Source: Saprospiraceae bacterium (lineage in GTDB: Bacteria; Bacteroidota; Bacteroidia; Chitinophagales; Saprospiraceae). From it: a stretch of DNA of 64,000 nucleotides. The stretch covers positions 1-64,000 of the forward strand of contig JANQPA010000057.1 of assembly GCA_028285545.1 (NCBI GenBank). Direction: 5' to 3'. Of this stretch, positions 17,822 to 27,555 are shown in pieces. The translations under genes and the position numbers were made by a program. Every line of letters begins with the position of its first letter. Positions within the stretch are counted from its first letter, which is position 1. The notes beneath the pieces are model-generated. The model was not told the DNA's origin. It searched no databases and saw only the letters and a program-made list of their open reading frames with translations.

Positions 17822-18227
17822 GTCAGTAAGGGTGGGGATACTGTCAAATAGTTAGCGATATACCCAATGGAATACGACCAACTGTTTAACAGCTCATAGC
17901 ATAATGATAATAAAGGGAAATTTTTATTGTGAGATTACGATAGAAGGGGATGTCTGAGAGGCTAAATTAAGTATAATTCAATGGATAAAAAAGTATTTAA
18001 GGTGCTATCTGAATTAAATTAGGCTTTTTTTGATTAATTAATCCAAGTCGCAACTTGGGGTATAAGGTAAAAAGTATGAAGTAGAAGGACAAATACCTTT
18101 ATTCCTCATAAATGACCTATATTTTTTGATGGAAAGTCAAAAATCTTTCTACCTTCTACTTTCTTCCTGATCCCCCAAATTGTATATTAATTTGGATTAA
18201 TATGGGAAAAACTAATATTTGGATATC

Positions 18228-18608
18228 ATGACTACTCCCGCTGAAAAAATAGTTGAAAATGCAAAAAAAACTGCACTAGTCTTTGCTTTTTTGGGAACAG
18301 GAGTGTTTGTTATCTCCCTATTAATATTAAACCCGGCCGACCATAAATTTTTTGATTCTAAATTCCTCGGTTTAGGAATAAGCTACTTTATTGGCTTATT
18401 CCTAGGCCAAAAAAGGCTGTCATTTGGAGGAGTTATATGTTCCGCTGCTGCCCTTTACGCTTTGGCAAGCCAAATCTATGAGTTTCAAATTCGTCCTGAA
18501 TATTATGATTTGACTGCCAAAATTTTGCTTATTGCCTTTGTTATCTTGATGTTATTTCCAGGAGTAATATATCTTCTTGCTTCCTCAGCTTCACAAAGTG
18601 AGGATTAG
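18228..18608 (+). CDS. Small four-helix membrane protein
   Basis: A 126-residue integral membrane protein of unknown family. Hydrophobic helices lie at about 18-36 (ALVFAFLGTGVFVISLLIL), 48-60, 68-84 (GGVICSAAALYALAS) and 98-120 (ILLIAFVILMLFPGVIYLLA). Start is ATG 18228; a TTG three codons earlier is less likely. The protein ends six bases from the convergent lipocalin-like gene. No function can be inferred. Confidence 0.65.
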   Translation: MTTPAEKIVENAKKTALVFAFLGTGVFVISLLILNPADHKFFDSKFLGLGISYFIGLFLGQKRLSFGGVICSAAALYALASQIYEFQIRPEYYDLTAKILLIAFVILMLFPGVIYLLASSASQSED

Positions 18609-18614
18609 ATTTTA

Positions 18615-19376
18615 CTATTTCCTTTTTGACCAAAGTTCATATAAGGGTTCCCCACGACTGTTTTTGCCGCTATGATGCCAATCACCCTCTTTTACTTCAA
18701 ATTGAAATTTCAATGCAGCGCCTACCCGAGAATCATCTCGTGAAAAGAATTCAATGTTTTCAGTATATACTCCATCTGTAGCTGTATAGGTGCCCCCTCC
18801 AGTACCATGAAATTTTCCGGTTTCAGTATTGTAGGCAATCCACTGGAATCGGGTGCCAGTTAAGATTTTCATTGTTTTTCGAGGGCGGGTGGTCATATCT
18901 ACACGCTGAATTTGACCATCACGCTTACGGCCTGAAAATAACCAGGGGCCTGCAAGAGGGCTGCTTAGTGCTTCATCCAGGTTAGTCCAGCTACCATCGA
19001 GACCTGCATTCTTTAAGGTCAAACTTTTGCGCTTTTGCTTAGCGGTCCAAACTTCACTTTTGCCCACCTGGGAAGGATCGGCCGTATGAAATTCATAGCT
19101 TACTTCCATTTTATTATCCTCCATTTTCCAACTACCTCCCTTTGTGAGTTGAAAAGCACCATTTTCTGTTTTATAGACAGTCCAGGAAAAATAACCATCG
19201 CTAAATAGCAGAACATGGGTGGATTGCCCGTTTTCGGAGGAGACGATTTGCTGCCAGGCGCTGGCTTTAGAATCGGCATCTTCTTGAGGTTTAGTAAAAG
19301 AGTAAAGGGAAATACCTATTAAAAGAAAGACAAAGAAACTTAACCGACCTAATTGATTTTTGGAAAAAGGATTCAT
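18615..19376 (-). CDS. Secreted protein with two lipocalin-like repeats
   Basis: A 253-residue protein with an uncleaved or cleaved signal (LSFFVFLLIGISLYSF at about 12-27). The mature part is an internal duplication. The first unit has HVLLFSDGYFSWTVYKTENGAF, GGSWKMEDNKMEVSYEFHT and SQVGKSEVWT. The second has KMKILTGTRFQWIAYNTETGKF (with TMKI before it), GGGTYTATDGVYTENIEFF and SRVGAALKF. The beta-strand rhythm resembles lipocalin-like domains of envelope proteins in Bacteroidota. Ligand unknown. Confidence 0.6.
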   Translation of the reverse strand: MNPFSKNQLGRLSFFVFLLIGISLYSFTKPQEDADSKASAWQQIVSSENGQSTHVLLFSDGYFSWTVYKTENGAFQLTKGGSWKMEDNKMEVSYEFHTADPSQVGKSEVWTAKQKRKSLTLKNAGLDGSWTNLDEALSSPLAGPWLFSGRKRDGQIQRVDMTTRPRKTMKILTGTRFQWIAYNTETGKFHGTGGGTYTATDGVYTENIEFFSRDDSRVGAALKFQFEVKEGDWHHSGKNSRGEPLYELWSKRK

Positions 19377-19484
19377 AATTGATGGATTATATGATTTGAC
19401 ACTAAAAGACAGTGTGTTTAAGATTTATCTAAAATAAAAAATTCTCTACTAATTTTGTTTATAGCTTATCAGGCGTAAACCCCT

Positions 19485-20849
19485 TCAATTCTGGTTGACA
19501 AGCGCAGATTTAATTTGATTTAAATTTCCATCGATATCTTTGGCAATGTCCAAGCCCAAAATTTCACACATTAATGGATAGACATGGATGTTCTTTATTG
19601 ATGGTATAGTATGCCCCTTCTTAAAAGCAGGCCCATTCGCATAAAATATACCATGTAAGTCTTTGAGGGCTGGATCAAAACCGTGTTCACCATAGATTTT
19701 CCGGGAAGATTCTTTTCTGAAATTTATGCTTCTAATTCCTGTAAAATAAAAATCTGGATCCGGAAGGATTTGGATAGATCCCCAATTTTTATTTTGAGGT
19801 GTATACTCGAATTTAGGGGTGTTTTCGGTTTTATAAACCTTAAAATTTTCCTCCTTATCTTTTAGAAGTTTATAAATATAATCGACCTGATCTTCTTGTT
19901 TTGGATGAATACTAACAATAGAACCATTATTAATGGTCTGATATAATTCATCATTCTGGATTTTTTCGATAGGCAAATATTTATCAATTGGAACTTCTTT
20001 CATGCCATGATCAGATACTATGATAATATTAACGGGTAAGTTTGAATTTTTTACTCCTAGGAATAAATTACCCAAAACGGTGTCTAAACTAGTCAAAGTC
20101 CTTTTTAATTGTTCGTCATTATTTGGCCCGTAAGAATGACCAGTATTGTCCATATCGGAAAAATACATGGTGATCATTTGAGGTCTCTCCTTTTCAGGCA
20201 TCTCTAACCATTTTAATACTTGGTCAACACGATCCTCATTTTTAACACTATTATCAAATATATAATAATAATCGGGTCTGATCCCCTGGATATCCGCTTC
20301 AGATCCTACAAAAAAATAACTGGCAGTGACCATTCCTGCACGTTTAGCAGTTACCCAGATTGGGGATCCTCCATAATAAGTCCCATCTTCCACTTTTTCT
20401 CTATCCCCCAAGCGATAGATGGCTTTTTTCTCATAACTGTAAAAAGAGTTGCCCAAAATTTCATGCTTATCAGGATACATTCCAGTGGCAATCGTATAAT
20501 GGTTGGGGAAAGTTTTGGTGGGAAAAGAAGGGACCAAGGATTTGGCTTGCACTCCATTTTCAATGAAGGCAGTTAAATTGGGTGGATTAAATCGCTTTAC
20601 ATAATCCCATCGAAAACCATCTAGAGAAATAAGAATTAAATAAGGTTTTTCAGAAGACTTATCGATATTTCTGAAAGTAGCATCTTTGGCTGCATCTGTG
20701 GTCCTTGTGTTACAAGAAAGTAAACTCAGCCCCACTATCAGAACAGCAAATATCGCAAATTGATTTTTCCTAATGGTAGGAATAAAAAATCCCATTAGAT
20801 TTCTATCATATGACAGAATCTGCCTTATTAGTCGAATGGATTTTAACAT
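19485..20849 (-). CDS. Nucleotide pyrophosphatase/phosphodiesterase (NPP) of the alkaline phosphatase superfamily, lipoprotein
   Basis: A 454-residue envelope enzyme. The lipobox LSLLSC at 41-46 suggests a lipoprotein; if so the true start may be Met19 (20795), giving a normal 28-residue signal. The NPP core is clear: Asp77 (ISLDGFRWDY), nucleophile Thr113 in PTKTFPNHYT, then DMDNTGHSYGP, VSDHGM and a late GEHGFDP histidine, together the two-zinc site. Family members cleave nucleotide or phosphodiester bonds outside the cytoplasm. It is monocistronic. Confidence 0.88.
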   Translation of the reverse strand: MLKSIRLIRQILSYDRNLMGFFIPTIRKNQFAIFAVLIVGLSLLSCNTRTTDAAKDATFRNIDKSSEKPYLILISLDGFRWDYVKRFNPPNLTAFIENGVQAKSLVPSFPTKTFPNHYTIATGMYPDKHEILGNSFYSYEKKAIYRLGDREKVEDGTYYGGSPIWVTAKRAGMVTASYFFVGSEADIQGIRPDYYYIFDNSVKNEDRVDQVLKWLEMPEKERPQMITMYFSDMDNTGHSYGPNNDEQLKRTLTSLDTVLGNLFLGVKNSNLPVNIIIVSDHGMKEVPIDKYLPIEKIQNDELYQTINNGSIVSIHPKQEDQVDYIYKLLKDKEENFKVYKTENTPKFEYTPQNKNWGSIQILPDPDFYFTGIRSINFRKESSRKIYGEHGFDPALKDLHGIFYANGPAFKKGHTIPSIKNIHVYPLMCEILGLDIAKDIDGNLNQIKSALVNQN

Positions 20850-21234
20850 CTGTTTTTTATTTTGAATTTCAACTTAAGAACCATTAGGAAGATAAGTTTT
20901 TCCTAATAGATTGATCAAGACTATTGATTCAAGAGAGAGCCAAAATTCTGTTCCCATAAACAAAGAGTAAACCTCTCGGTTTTGGATCGTTTTATGATGA
21001 TGCAAAATACCTTTATCCTTTTTTGTAGAAAAAGAAGAAAGCCAATAATTTAAAAATTTAACATCAATTAAGATTTTAACAGAGCCTATCTCAAAAGATT
21101 GGATTTTTAGAAACCTTTGTAGAGGTTACAGAAAACTGTTAGCTGATTAAGTTTGTGCCATAACTGGCGGGCCTATATTTTAGAATCACCTAAATAAGGA
21201 TTAACTTAGACTATTCCTTAGTTAAATTCCAAAA
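20850..21234. other. Divergent intergenic region, no gene seen
   Basis: This 385-base spacer separates the minus-strand NPP gene from the plus-strand permease. It holds an 8-bp inverted repeat, ATTAGGAA (20883-20890) / TTCCTAAT (20900-20907), close to the NPP start, where it may form a leader hairpin. Otherwise only AT-rich sequence was seen; no convincing TAnnTTTG box could be placed for the permease. Confidence 0.5.
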
Positions 21235-23637
21235 ATGTTACATCATTACTTCAAATCCGCTTTCCGACATTTTCTAAGAAATAAAAGGCATGCCATTATA
21301 AATGTATCCGGTCTTGCCATCGGCATCGCCAGTACTATCCTGATTTCCCTCTATGTAATGGACGAATGGAGCTTTGATCGCTTTCATGAAAATGCCGATC
21401 GAATTTTCAGGTTAACATTAGAAAATGAGGAATTATCTCAGCAAAGTCATCAACCATATGTAAATCTTTCAACCGGTCAACAAATAAAAGAGACTATTGC
21501 AGGGGTTGAAGATGTGGTTCAATTGGGGATTACTGCCCCTATCCTTTTGGGGTTTGATGGACAATATATAGTTCCTGAAGGAAGTGAAACTTATTTCTCG
21601 CAAAAAAACTTTTTTGACCTATTCTCCTTCCCATTTGTTGCAGGGGATCCTTCAACTGCATTGGAAACACCCTATTCTATTATCATCACAAAATCACTGG
21701 CAAACAAACTCTTTTCCGAAAAAGACCCAATGAACCAAAGCCTTGCCTTTCAGGTCCATGGTCAGGAAAGACAAGAACTTACCGTAACCGGTGTATTAAA
21801 CGATATTCCTAACAATTCGCATATACAATTTGAATGCCTGGTTTCTTTTAAAACCTTGGAAGACATTAATAGAAATAATCCAAATTGGGCTGAGCAAACC
21901 TTTTCCACTTACTTACTTATAAAGAATCAGCAGCAAAAGGAGGAGCTGGAAAATCAAATAAACGAATTGGAATATGCAATGGCCTCCCATAAGTCACAGC
22001 AATCTGCCTTGCACCTTCAAGCACTTAATGACATTCACTTGAATAGCTCCCACCTAGAAGGAGATCGAGCTATAAAAGGAGATAAACAATTGGTTTTTAT
22101 TCTTGCCATGATTGCTTTAGGTATTCTATTAATTGCCAGTTTCAATTTCATTAACCTGACAACTGCCCGCTCCACAGACAGAATGAAAGAAATAGGGGTA
22201 AGAAAATCTTTTGGGGCCAGTCGATCCATCTTAATCAAACAGTTTTTGGGGGAATCGATGTTAATTTGTTTCATTGCCCTGATAACCGCTTTGTTAATTA
22301 CAGAAACATTCCTTCCTTTTTACAATAATTTTGTAGGAAAAAATCTGCTGATTGCCTATGGAGAAGTCTGGCCAATTCTAATTGGGTTTGGACTGATGCT
22401 GGGCTTATTGTCAGGGGGTTATCCTGCCATCTATTTGTCAAAACTCAAGCCAGTAAAAATTTTCAAAGGCCAGACTATTGCAGGCTCCACAAAAAGCCAC
22501 TCCAGAAGATTATTTGTGATTGCTCAATTTGCAATTGCTACCACCTTGATATTGGCTACTACGGTTGTATGGAAACAAATGGACTTTATCCGGCAAAAAG
22601 ATCTGGGGTTTCAGAAGGATCAGGTCATTTATACGGTTATACCCAGTAACCGACCTACAGGAAACCAACAATTCAAACGAGAATTGCTGGAACATACTCA
22701 AATACTCGAAGTTGGGAGAGCGGTTGTCCGACCGCTTTATGATGTTAATACAAATTTCCCACTCAGCCCTACCTTAGCAGAAGTTGGCGGAGAAATGATC
22801 CAACCAAATATTGCCTTAAGAAAAATTGAAATAGGATATGATTTCATCGAAACTTTCGATATGCGCCTATTGGCAGGACGGACTTTTGACGAAAACATAG
22901 CCTCCGATGCCAGCCAGGCATTTATTATCAATGAAACTGCTTTAAAGGCAATAGGTTACCAATCAGCAAACCAAGCACTAAACCGCCCAATTAAATATGA
23001 TGGTAAAGAAGGAACCATTATCGGAATTTTGGAAGATTTTCATTTTGAAGGGATGCACCAGGAAATTATGCCTTTTGTGATGGTTTACAACCGCTTTTCG
23101 CCCATGGTTTTTATAAAAATTAAACCGACTCAACAAGCTGCTACCATTGCCCATCTCCAAAAAACCTGGGAAAAACATTCTACTAGTAAGGAGGCTTTTA
23201 ACTACAATTTCATGGACGAATTTTACGAAAATCAATATGAAGCCGAAAATAAATTAGGAATGGTACTAAGCGCCTTCGGCGTACTAGCAATTTTCTTAAC
23301 ATTTTTGGGCATGCTGGGATTAACCACCTTTTCTATAGAAAAAAGAAGGAAAGAGCTGGGAATCCGCAAGGTTCTTGGTGCCTCGGTAAATAGTCTTATT
23401 CGTCTCTTGTCAAAAGAAACCTTAGTACTCTTGTTTATTGGCAACCTAATAGCATGGCCGCTTGCCTGGAATTTCATGAATCGCTGGCTACAAAATTTTG
23501 CCTATCATTCATCCCTTGGAGTCCAACATTTTTTCCTGGTTTTTTTGATAATAGCCCTAATTACATTAAGTATTGTTGTATATATAACCTCAAGGGCTGC
23601 TTCAAGGAATCCAATGGAAGCTCTACAAAGTGATTAA
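21235..23637 (+). CDS. FtsX/MacB-like ABC transporter permease
   Basis: An 800-residue inner-membrane permease of the same type as the one at 4887 but without the prefix domain. It begins directly with the MacB N-terminal helix (FRHFLRNKRHAIINVSGLAI). Two FtsX cores follow, each with the coupling motif: KEIGVRKSFGASRS in the middle and KELGIRKVLGASVN near the end. Between them are two periplasmic MacB domains. Ends with RNPMEALQSD. No regulator or ATPase is adjacent. Such unpaired permeases are numerous in Bacteroidota. Confidence 0.9.
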   Translation: MLHHYFKSAFRHFLRNKRHAIINVSGLAIGIASTILISLYVMDEWSFDRFHENADRIFRLTLENEELSQQSHQPYVNLSTGQQIKETIAGVEDVVQLGITAPILLGFDGQYIVPEGSETYFSQKNFFDLFSFPFVAGDPSTALETPYSIIITKSLANKLFSEKDPMNQSLAFQVHGQERQELTVTGVLNDIPNNSHIQFECLVSFKTLEDINRNNPNWAEQTFSTYLLIKNQQQKEELENQINELEYAMASHKSQQSALHLQALNDIHLNSSHLEGDRAIKGDKQLVFILAMIALGILLIASFNFINLTTARSTDRMKEIGVRKSFGASRSILIKQFLGESMLICFIALITALLITETFLPFYNNFVGKNLLIAYGEVWPILIGFGLMLGLLSGGYPAIYLSKLKPVKIFKGQTIAGSTKSHSRRLFVIAQFAIATTLILATTVVWKQMDFIRQKDLGFQKDQVIYTVIPSNRPTGNQQFKRELLEHTQILEVGRAVVRPLYDVNTNFPLSPTLAEVGGEMIQPNIALRKIEIGYDFIETFDMRLLAGRTFDENIASDASQAFIINETALKAIGYQSANQALNRPIKYDGKEGTIIGILEDFHFEGMHQEIMPFVMVYNRFSPMVFIKIKPTQQAATIAHLQKTWEKHSTSKEAFNYNFMDEFYENQYEAENKLGMVLSAFGVLAIFLTFLGMLGLTTFSIEKRRKELGIRKVLGASVNSLIRLLSKETLVLLFIGNLIAWPLAWNFMNRWLQNFAYHSSLGVQHFFLVFLIIALITLSIVVYITSRAASRNPMEALQSD

Positions 23638-23806
23638 TAGGCAAGTACCATTTATTCAACCATGGATGGATTAAACAACTAATCACAATACCCATTACCC
23701 AATACTCACTACTAGTTAATCTGAACCATTTCCAAAGACCTTTGTTTCAAAACCAAGCCTTGGTCAGTTGTCATATAATAATATGGTTAAGGCCATAAAA
23801 TTCATG

Positions 23807-23814
23807 TAACTTTG
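23807..23814 (+). promoter_or_regulatory. -7 box ahead of the mevalonate operon
   Basis: TAACTTTG at 23807-23814 matches the TAnnTTTG -7 consensus, 72 bases before the fni start. No good -33 TTG is at the usual distance, so the call is moderate. Confidence 0.4.
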
Positions 23815-23886
23815 TATTTAGTCTGATACGGTCAATTTTTTAAAACTTGATACTCTCAGGAATATAAACACTATAAAAATTTAATA

Positions 23887-24954
23887 ATGTCAAAATCAGA
23901 TGATCGGGAAATCAATTGGTTGGATATGGAGATAGAAGAGGATGATCCTACCGCTTCTGAAAGGAAACGCGATCATATAGAATTGGCATTCCAATCTCAG
24001 GTGTCCAAAAACATGCTTGATTCAAGGTTTTATTATGAACCCTTGTTATCTGCTCACCCAAAAGAAAATAGCTGGCCTCTTTTTTCTTTCCTTGGCAAGA
24101 AGATAAAGACTCCAATGTGGGTTTCTAGTATGACAGGGGGGACGGAAATGGCCAGAACCATTAACCACAATCTTGCTCGAGCCTGTGGAGAGTTTGGTAT
24201 GGGTATGGGATTAGGATCTTGTCGATCTTTATTGTTCAGTGACGAGACTTTGGTGGATTTTGATGTTAGGCATTTGATTGGAGAGGATAATCCTTTTTAC
24301 GCTAATTTAGGGATTGCTCAAATTGAGCAATTACAATCTTCCGGGCAGACAGATAAAATTCGCATTTTGATCGAAAAACTGAAAGCGGATGGCCTGATTG
24401 TACATGTTAATCCACTTCAGGAATGGCTACAGCCAGAAGGCGATCGCTTTGAGAAACCACCTGTAGAGACTATAACACGCTTGCTGGACCAACTGGATTT
24501 GCCTATAATCGTAAAGGAAGTTGGTCAGGGAATGGGGATTGAAAGCTTAAGAGCGCTCCTAAAACTCCCATTAGCAGCTATAGAATTTGCGGCCAATGGA
24601 GGGACCAATTTTGCTAAGCTGGAATTATTAAGGAGTGATCCCGAAAAACATCAATTATTCGAAAAATTGGCCTTAGTAGGCCACAGTGCTGAAGAAATGA
24701 TGTTAATGACCAATCGGCTTATAGTCGAACTTGGTAATGATTTGAACTGCCGGCAAATCATCATTTCAGGAGGGATTAAAAACTTCCTGGATGGGTATTA
24801 TTTAATAGAAAGTGTAAATTTGACTGCTGTTTATGGCCAGGCTTCTGCTTTTTTAAAGCATGCCAGAGCCGATTATCAAAGTTTGTACAAATATATAAGC
24901 ACCCAAATCCGAGGCCTTGAATTAGCAAAGGCTTACCTAAAGTGCAAAGTATGA
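23887..24954 (+). CDS. fni: Type 2 isopentenyl-diphosphate delta-isomerase
   Basis: A 355-residue FMN enzyme that interconverts IPP and DMAPP. Family features are the ERKRDHIELAF start (residues 26-36), WVSSMTGGTE, the GLGSCR FMN segment, NPLQEWLQPEGDR (IPP site), IVKEVGQGM and the GGTNFAKLE and ISGGIKN phosphate-binding loops. Its stop overlaps the ATG of the HMG-CoA reductase gene (ATGA), so translation is coupled. With the next two genes it forms a mevalonate-pathway operon. Confidence 0.95.
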   Translation: MSKSDDREINWLDMEIEEDDPTASERKRDHIELAFQSQVSKNMLDSRFYYEPLLSAHPKENSWPLFSFLGKKIKTPMWVSSMTGGTEMARTINHNLARACGEFGMGMGLGSCRSLLFSDETLVDFDVRHLIGEDNPFYANLGIAQIEQLQSSGQTDKIRILIEKLKADGLIVHVNPLQEWLQPEGDRFEKPPVETITRLLDQLDLPIIVKEVGQGMGIESLRALLKLPLAAIEFAANGGTNFAKLELLRSDPEKHQLFEKLALVGHSAEEMMLMTNRLIVELGNDLNCRQIIISGGIKNFLDGYYLIESVNLTAVYGQASAFLKHARADYQSLYKYISTQIRGLELAKAYLKCKV

Positions 24955-26273
24955 GAAATAGAAAAATAAATGGATTTTCGAAATTATCTAAGGAGCAAAA
25001 ACTTGAATGGCTTGCAGATAACTTTTTTGAGGAAAATAGTGATGCCATAAATGATCTTACCCGTTTTTGGCATAAGGATAAGGAATTGCAATCTGTACTC
25101 GATGGATTTAGTGAAAACACCCTAAGCAACTTTATAATGCCTTATGGCGTAGCACCAAACTTTGTCATCAATGGTAAAACCTATGCCGTACCAATGGTGA
25201 TCGAAGAAAGCTCAGTGGTGGCTGCAGCATCTAGTGCCGCCAAATTTTGGCAAAGAAGAGGAGGGTTTAAAGCAGAAATCCTTTCTACCAAAAAATTAGG
25301 ACAGGTTCATTTTTCCTGGAAAGGAAATGCAGCAAAACTATACTCTGTTTTTGATGAACTTAAGTATGAATTAAAAACACAGACTGCCCACCTCACACTC
25401 AATATGGAAAAAAGAGGTGGAGGAGTTTCTGATATCCAGCTACTTGATTTTACAAACCAGGAACCTGATTATTACCAATTATTAGTCGGATTTGAGACCT
25501 GTGATTCGATGGGAGCTAATTTCATCAATACGGTTTTGGAGGCCTATGGTCAAACGCTTCGACATTTTGTGGCCAATCACTCTACTTTTGTTGGATCAGA
25601 AAAAGAGCTTGAGGTGATCATGGCGATCCTCTCTAATTATACTCCTGAATGTTTGGTCAGGGCTTCTGCTGAAGGACCTGTGGAAGATGAAGAGTTTGTT
25701 AATAAATTTTATAAAGCTGTCCGAATTGCTCAAATCGATCCCTATCGTGCTACCACTCATAATAAAGGGATAATGAATGGGGTGGATGCAGTAGTGTTGG
25801 CCACCGCCAACGATTTTCGTGCTATTGAATCCAGTTGTCATGCTTATGCAGCAAGAGATGGCCAATATCGAAGCTTGAGTAACTGTACTATTGAAGATGG
25901 AATCTTCAAGTTTTGGCTAGATCTGCCACTGGCTTTAGGTACTGTTGGAGGCTTGACTAAATTACATCCTTTGGCAAAAAGATCATTGGAACTTTTAGGA
26001 AATCCTTCTGCTGAGGAGTTAATGATGATCGTAGCATCCACCGGTCTGGCACAAAATTTTGCCGCCATCCGTTCTCTTATTACGACTGGGATTCAACAGG
26101 GACATATGAAAATGCATCTGAAAAATATCCTGATTCATATGCAAGCCAATGAAAGCGAAATGAAAAAGGCAATCCAGTATTTTGATGATAAGGTGGTTTC
26201 ATTCTCTGCTGTCCGAGACTTTTTAGGGATGATCCGCAAAAAAAAAGCTTCCCGTCCAACTAAAGTTGTTTAA
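24951..26273 (+). CDS. mvaA: Hydroxymethylglutaryl-CoA reductase, class II
   Basis: A 440-residue enzyme converting HMG-CoA to mevalonate (class II enzymes were first known as degradative but serve biosynthesis in many bacteria). Motifs: ENTLSNFIMPYGVAPNF, catalytic Glu in PMVIEESSVVAAAS, CDSMGANFINT, Lys in NKGIMNGVDAVVLATAND, GTVGGLTKLHP and the catalytic His in IQQGHM. The ATG at 24951 overlaps the fni stop. The nine-base longer GTG start is less likely. Downstream spacer has a decayed 16-bp array. Confidence 0.95.
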   Translation: MRNRKINGFSKLSKEQKLEWLADNFFEENSDAINDLTRFWHKDKELQSVLDGFSENTLSNFIMPYGVAPNFVINGKTYAVPMVIEESSVVAAASSAAKFWQRRGGFKAEILSTKKLGQVHFSWKGNAAKLYSVFDELKYELKTQTAHLTLNMEKRGGGVSDIQLLDFTNQEPDYYQLLVGFETCDSMGANFINTVLEAYGQTLRHFVANHSTFVGSEKELEVIMAILSNYTPECLVRASAEGPVEDEEFVNKFYKAVRIAQIDPYRATTHNKGIMNGVDAVVLATANDFRAIESSCHAYAARDGQYRSLSNCTIEDGIFKFWLDLPLALGTVGGLTKLHPLAKRSLELLGNPSAEELMMIVASTGLAQNFAAIRSLITTGIQQGHMKMHLKNILIHMQANESEMKKAIQYFDDKVVSFSAVRDFLGMIRKKKASRPTKVV

Positions 26274-26277
26274 TGCC

Positions 26278-26357
26278 GCAATACTATGATTCTGCGATGC
26301 TATGATGAGTAAATGGGCAGATTTTTTGATGCTACAATTTTGCAATGCTATGATAAT
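26278..26357. repeat. Decayed 16-bp tandem array
   Basis: The 13-mer GCRATRCTATGAT occurs at 26278, 26294 and 26342, i.e. at offsets 0, 16 and 64, with a weaker copy in register at 26326. This suggests an original five-unit array of 16 bp, with the third and fourth units degraded. Confidence 0.65.
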
Positions 26358-26462
26358 TTGATGATATAAAATAAATCTTCGAAATTCTTGACTGCTGCAG
26401 GCAATAGTGTGAAAATAAAGCTACAATAAGTACATTACACCTTTATTTCTCCAATCCCTAAC

Positions 26463-26510
26463 GTGAACACGTGAACACGTGAACACTTGAACACGTAGAA
26501 ACTTGAACAC
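26463..26510. repeat. Six-unit octamer array reaching into the GHMP kinase start codon
   Basis: Units of 8 bp run without gaps: GTGAACAC three times (26463-26486), TTGAACAC (26487-26494), GTAGAAAC (26495-26502) and TTGAACAC (26503-26510). The last unit supplies the TTG start of the GHMP kinase gene. The unit length is not a multiple of three. Confidence 0.92.
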
Positions 26511-27474
26511 TTTACACCATTTTCACGCCAATGGCAAACTTTTATTATCAGGAGAATATTTCGTTTTAGACGGAGCCCTTGCACTCGCTGTGCCTACTTC
26601 AAAGGGACAAGCCATGAAGATTGAAAAAAATGTCGATCATCCCTCCTCATCGTTTGGGAAAATCCATTGGATAAGTTATCTGGAAAATGAAGAACATCCT
26701 TGGTTTCAGGCTAGTTTTAATATTCATGATTTTCAATGTCTGGAAAGTTCAAATCCAGAAGTAGCTACTCGCTTAGTAGAATTATTTCGATCCATAAATA
26801 CCCAAAAACCAGCCTTTTGGCCAGGCTATTTAGATTCAGATATTACGATTTCCTCTCATTTAGAATTTCCAAGAGAATGGGGTTTAGGTTCCAGTTCTAC
26901 ATTGATTAGTTTGTTAGCCCAATGGTCTGATACCAATCCATATACTTTGCTTGGGGACTCATTTGGCGGTTCTGGTTATGATTTGGCTTGTGCAACAGCT
27001 GAAGGACCCATATTTTATCAAAAAATTGATGGTCAGCCTATAGTAGAAACAGCATCTTTTAGGCCTCCTTTTGTAGATTATTTATACTTTGTTTTTTTAG
27101 GAAAAAAACAGAACAGCCGGGAAGGGATCAAACGCTATCGGCAAAAAGTGGGAGAGGAGAAAACAAAGGTCATCGAACAGATATCCAAATTAACTATTCA
27201 AATGGCTGCTGCTCAATCTCTGGAACAATGGAATCAATTAATTGAGGAACACGAAGACTTAATAAGTAAGTCCTTAAAACTTCCTAAGGTAAAAACGGCA
27301 TTTTTCCCTGATTTTCCAGGAAGCGTTAAATCCCTGGGTGCCTGGGGAGGAGATTTTGTGATGGTTTCCAGTGAATTGGGGGAAGAGAATCTAAGAGCTT
27401 ATTTTGGGAATAGAGGGCTTGAGGTAGTCATTCCTTTTGGGGAGATGTTGAAGGATAAGTATAATGACAAATAA
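26503..27474 (+). CDS. GYDIA-family GHMP kinase (probable mevalonate-pathway kinase)
   Basis: A 323-residue GHMP kinase. The N-terminus reads FHANGKLLLSGEYFVLDGA; the ATP loop is WGLGSSSTLISLLA; and the name-giving motif appears as GSGYDLACATAEGP. A late GAWGGDFVMV glycine loop is present. Placement after fni and mvaA points to phosphorylation of mevalonate or a later intermediate. The frame is closed by TGA at 26488 and there is no ATG before residue 37, so TTG 26503, inside an octamer array, is the only sensible start. Confidence 0.88.
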   Translation: MNTLHHFHANGKLLLSGEYFVLDGALALAVPTSKGQAMKIEKNVDHPSSSFGKIHWISYLENEEHPWFQASFNIHDFQCLESSNPEVATRLVELFRSINTQKPAFWPGYLDSDITISSHLEFPREWGLGSSSTLISLLAQWSDTNPYTLLGDSFGGSGYDLACATAEGPIFYQKIDGQPIVETASFRPPFVDYLYFVFLGKKQNSREGIKRYRQKVGEEKTKVIEQISKLTIQMAAAQSLEQWNQLIEEHEDLISKSLKLPKVKTAFFPDFPGSVKSLGAWGGDFVMVSSELGEENLRAYFGNRGLEVVIPFGEMLKDKYNDK

Positions 27475-27491
27475 ACTTGTAGTAAATCAAA

Positions 27492-27531
27492 GATTACTAA
27501 GCCCGAAATGAAATGTAGGGATTGGTAAGCT
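27492..27531 (+). repeat. 40-bp repeat, exact inverted copy at 50565-50604
   Basis: These 40 bases, beginning GATTACTAAGC and ending ATTGGTAAGCT, are the exact reverse complement of 50565-50604. At the other locus the sequence forms the right arm of an 83-base palindromic unit; here only one arm is present. Lies in the non-coding spacer after the GHMP kinase. Confidence 0.92.
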
Positions 27532-27555
27532 TTATGTCCGGATTACTGGGGTTAT

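Noticed and set aside
17763-18010. 6S RNA in the spacer beside rplM
   Set aside because: A long hairpin is present, but the wide central bubble typical of 6S RNA could not be recognised.
20220-20576. 118-codon plus-strand frame opposite the NPP gene
   Set aside because: It is a shadow of the NPP coding sequence, whose metal and nucleophile motifs are clear.
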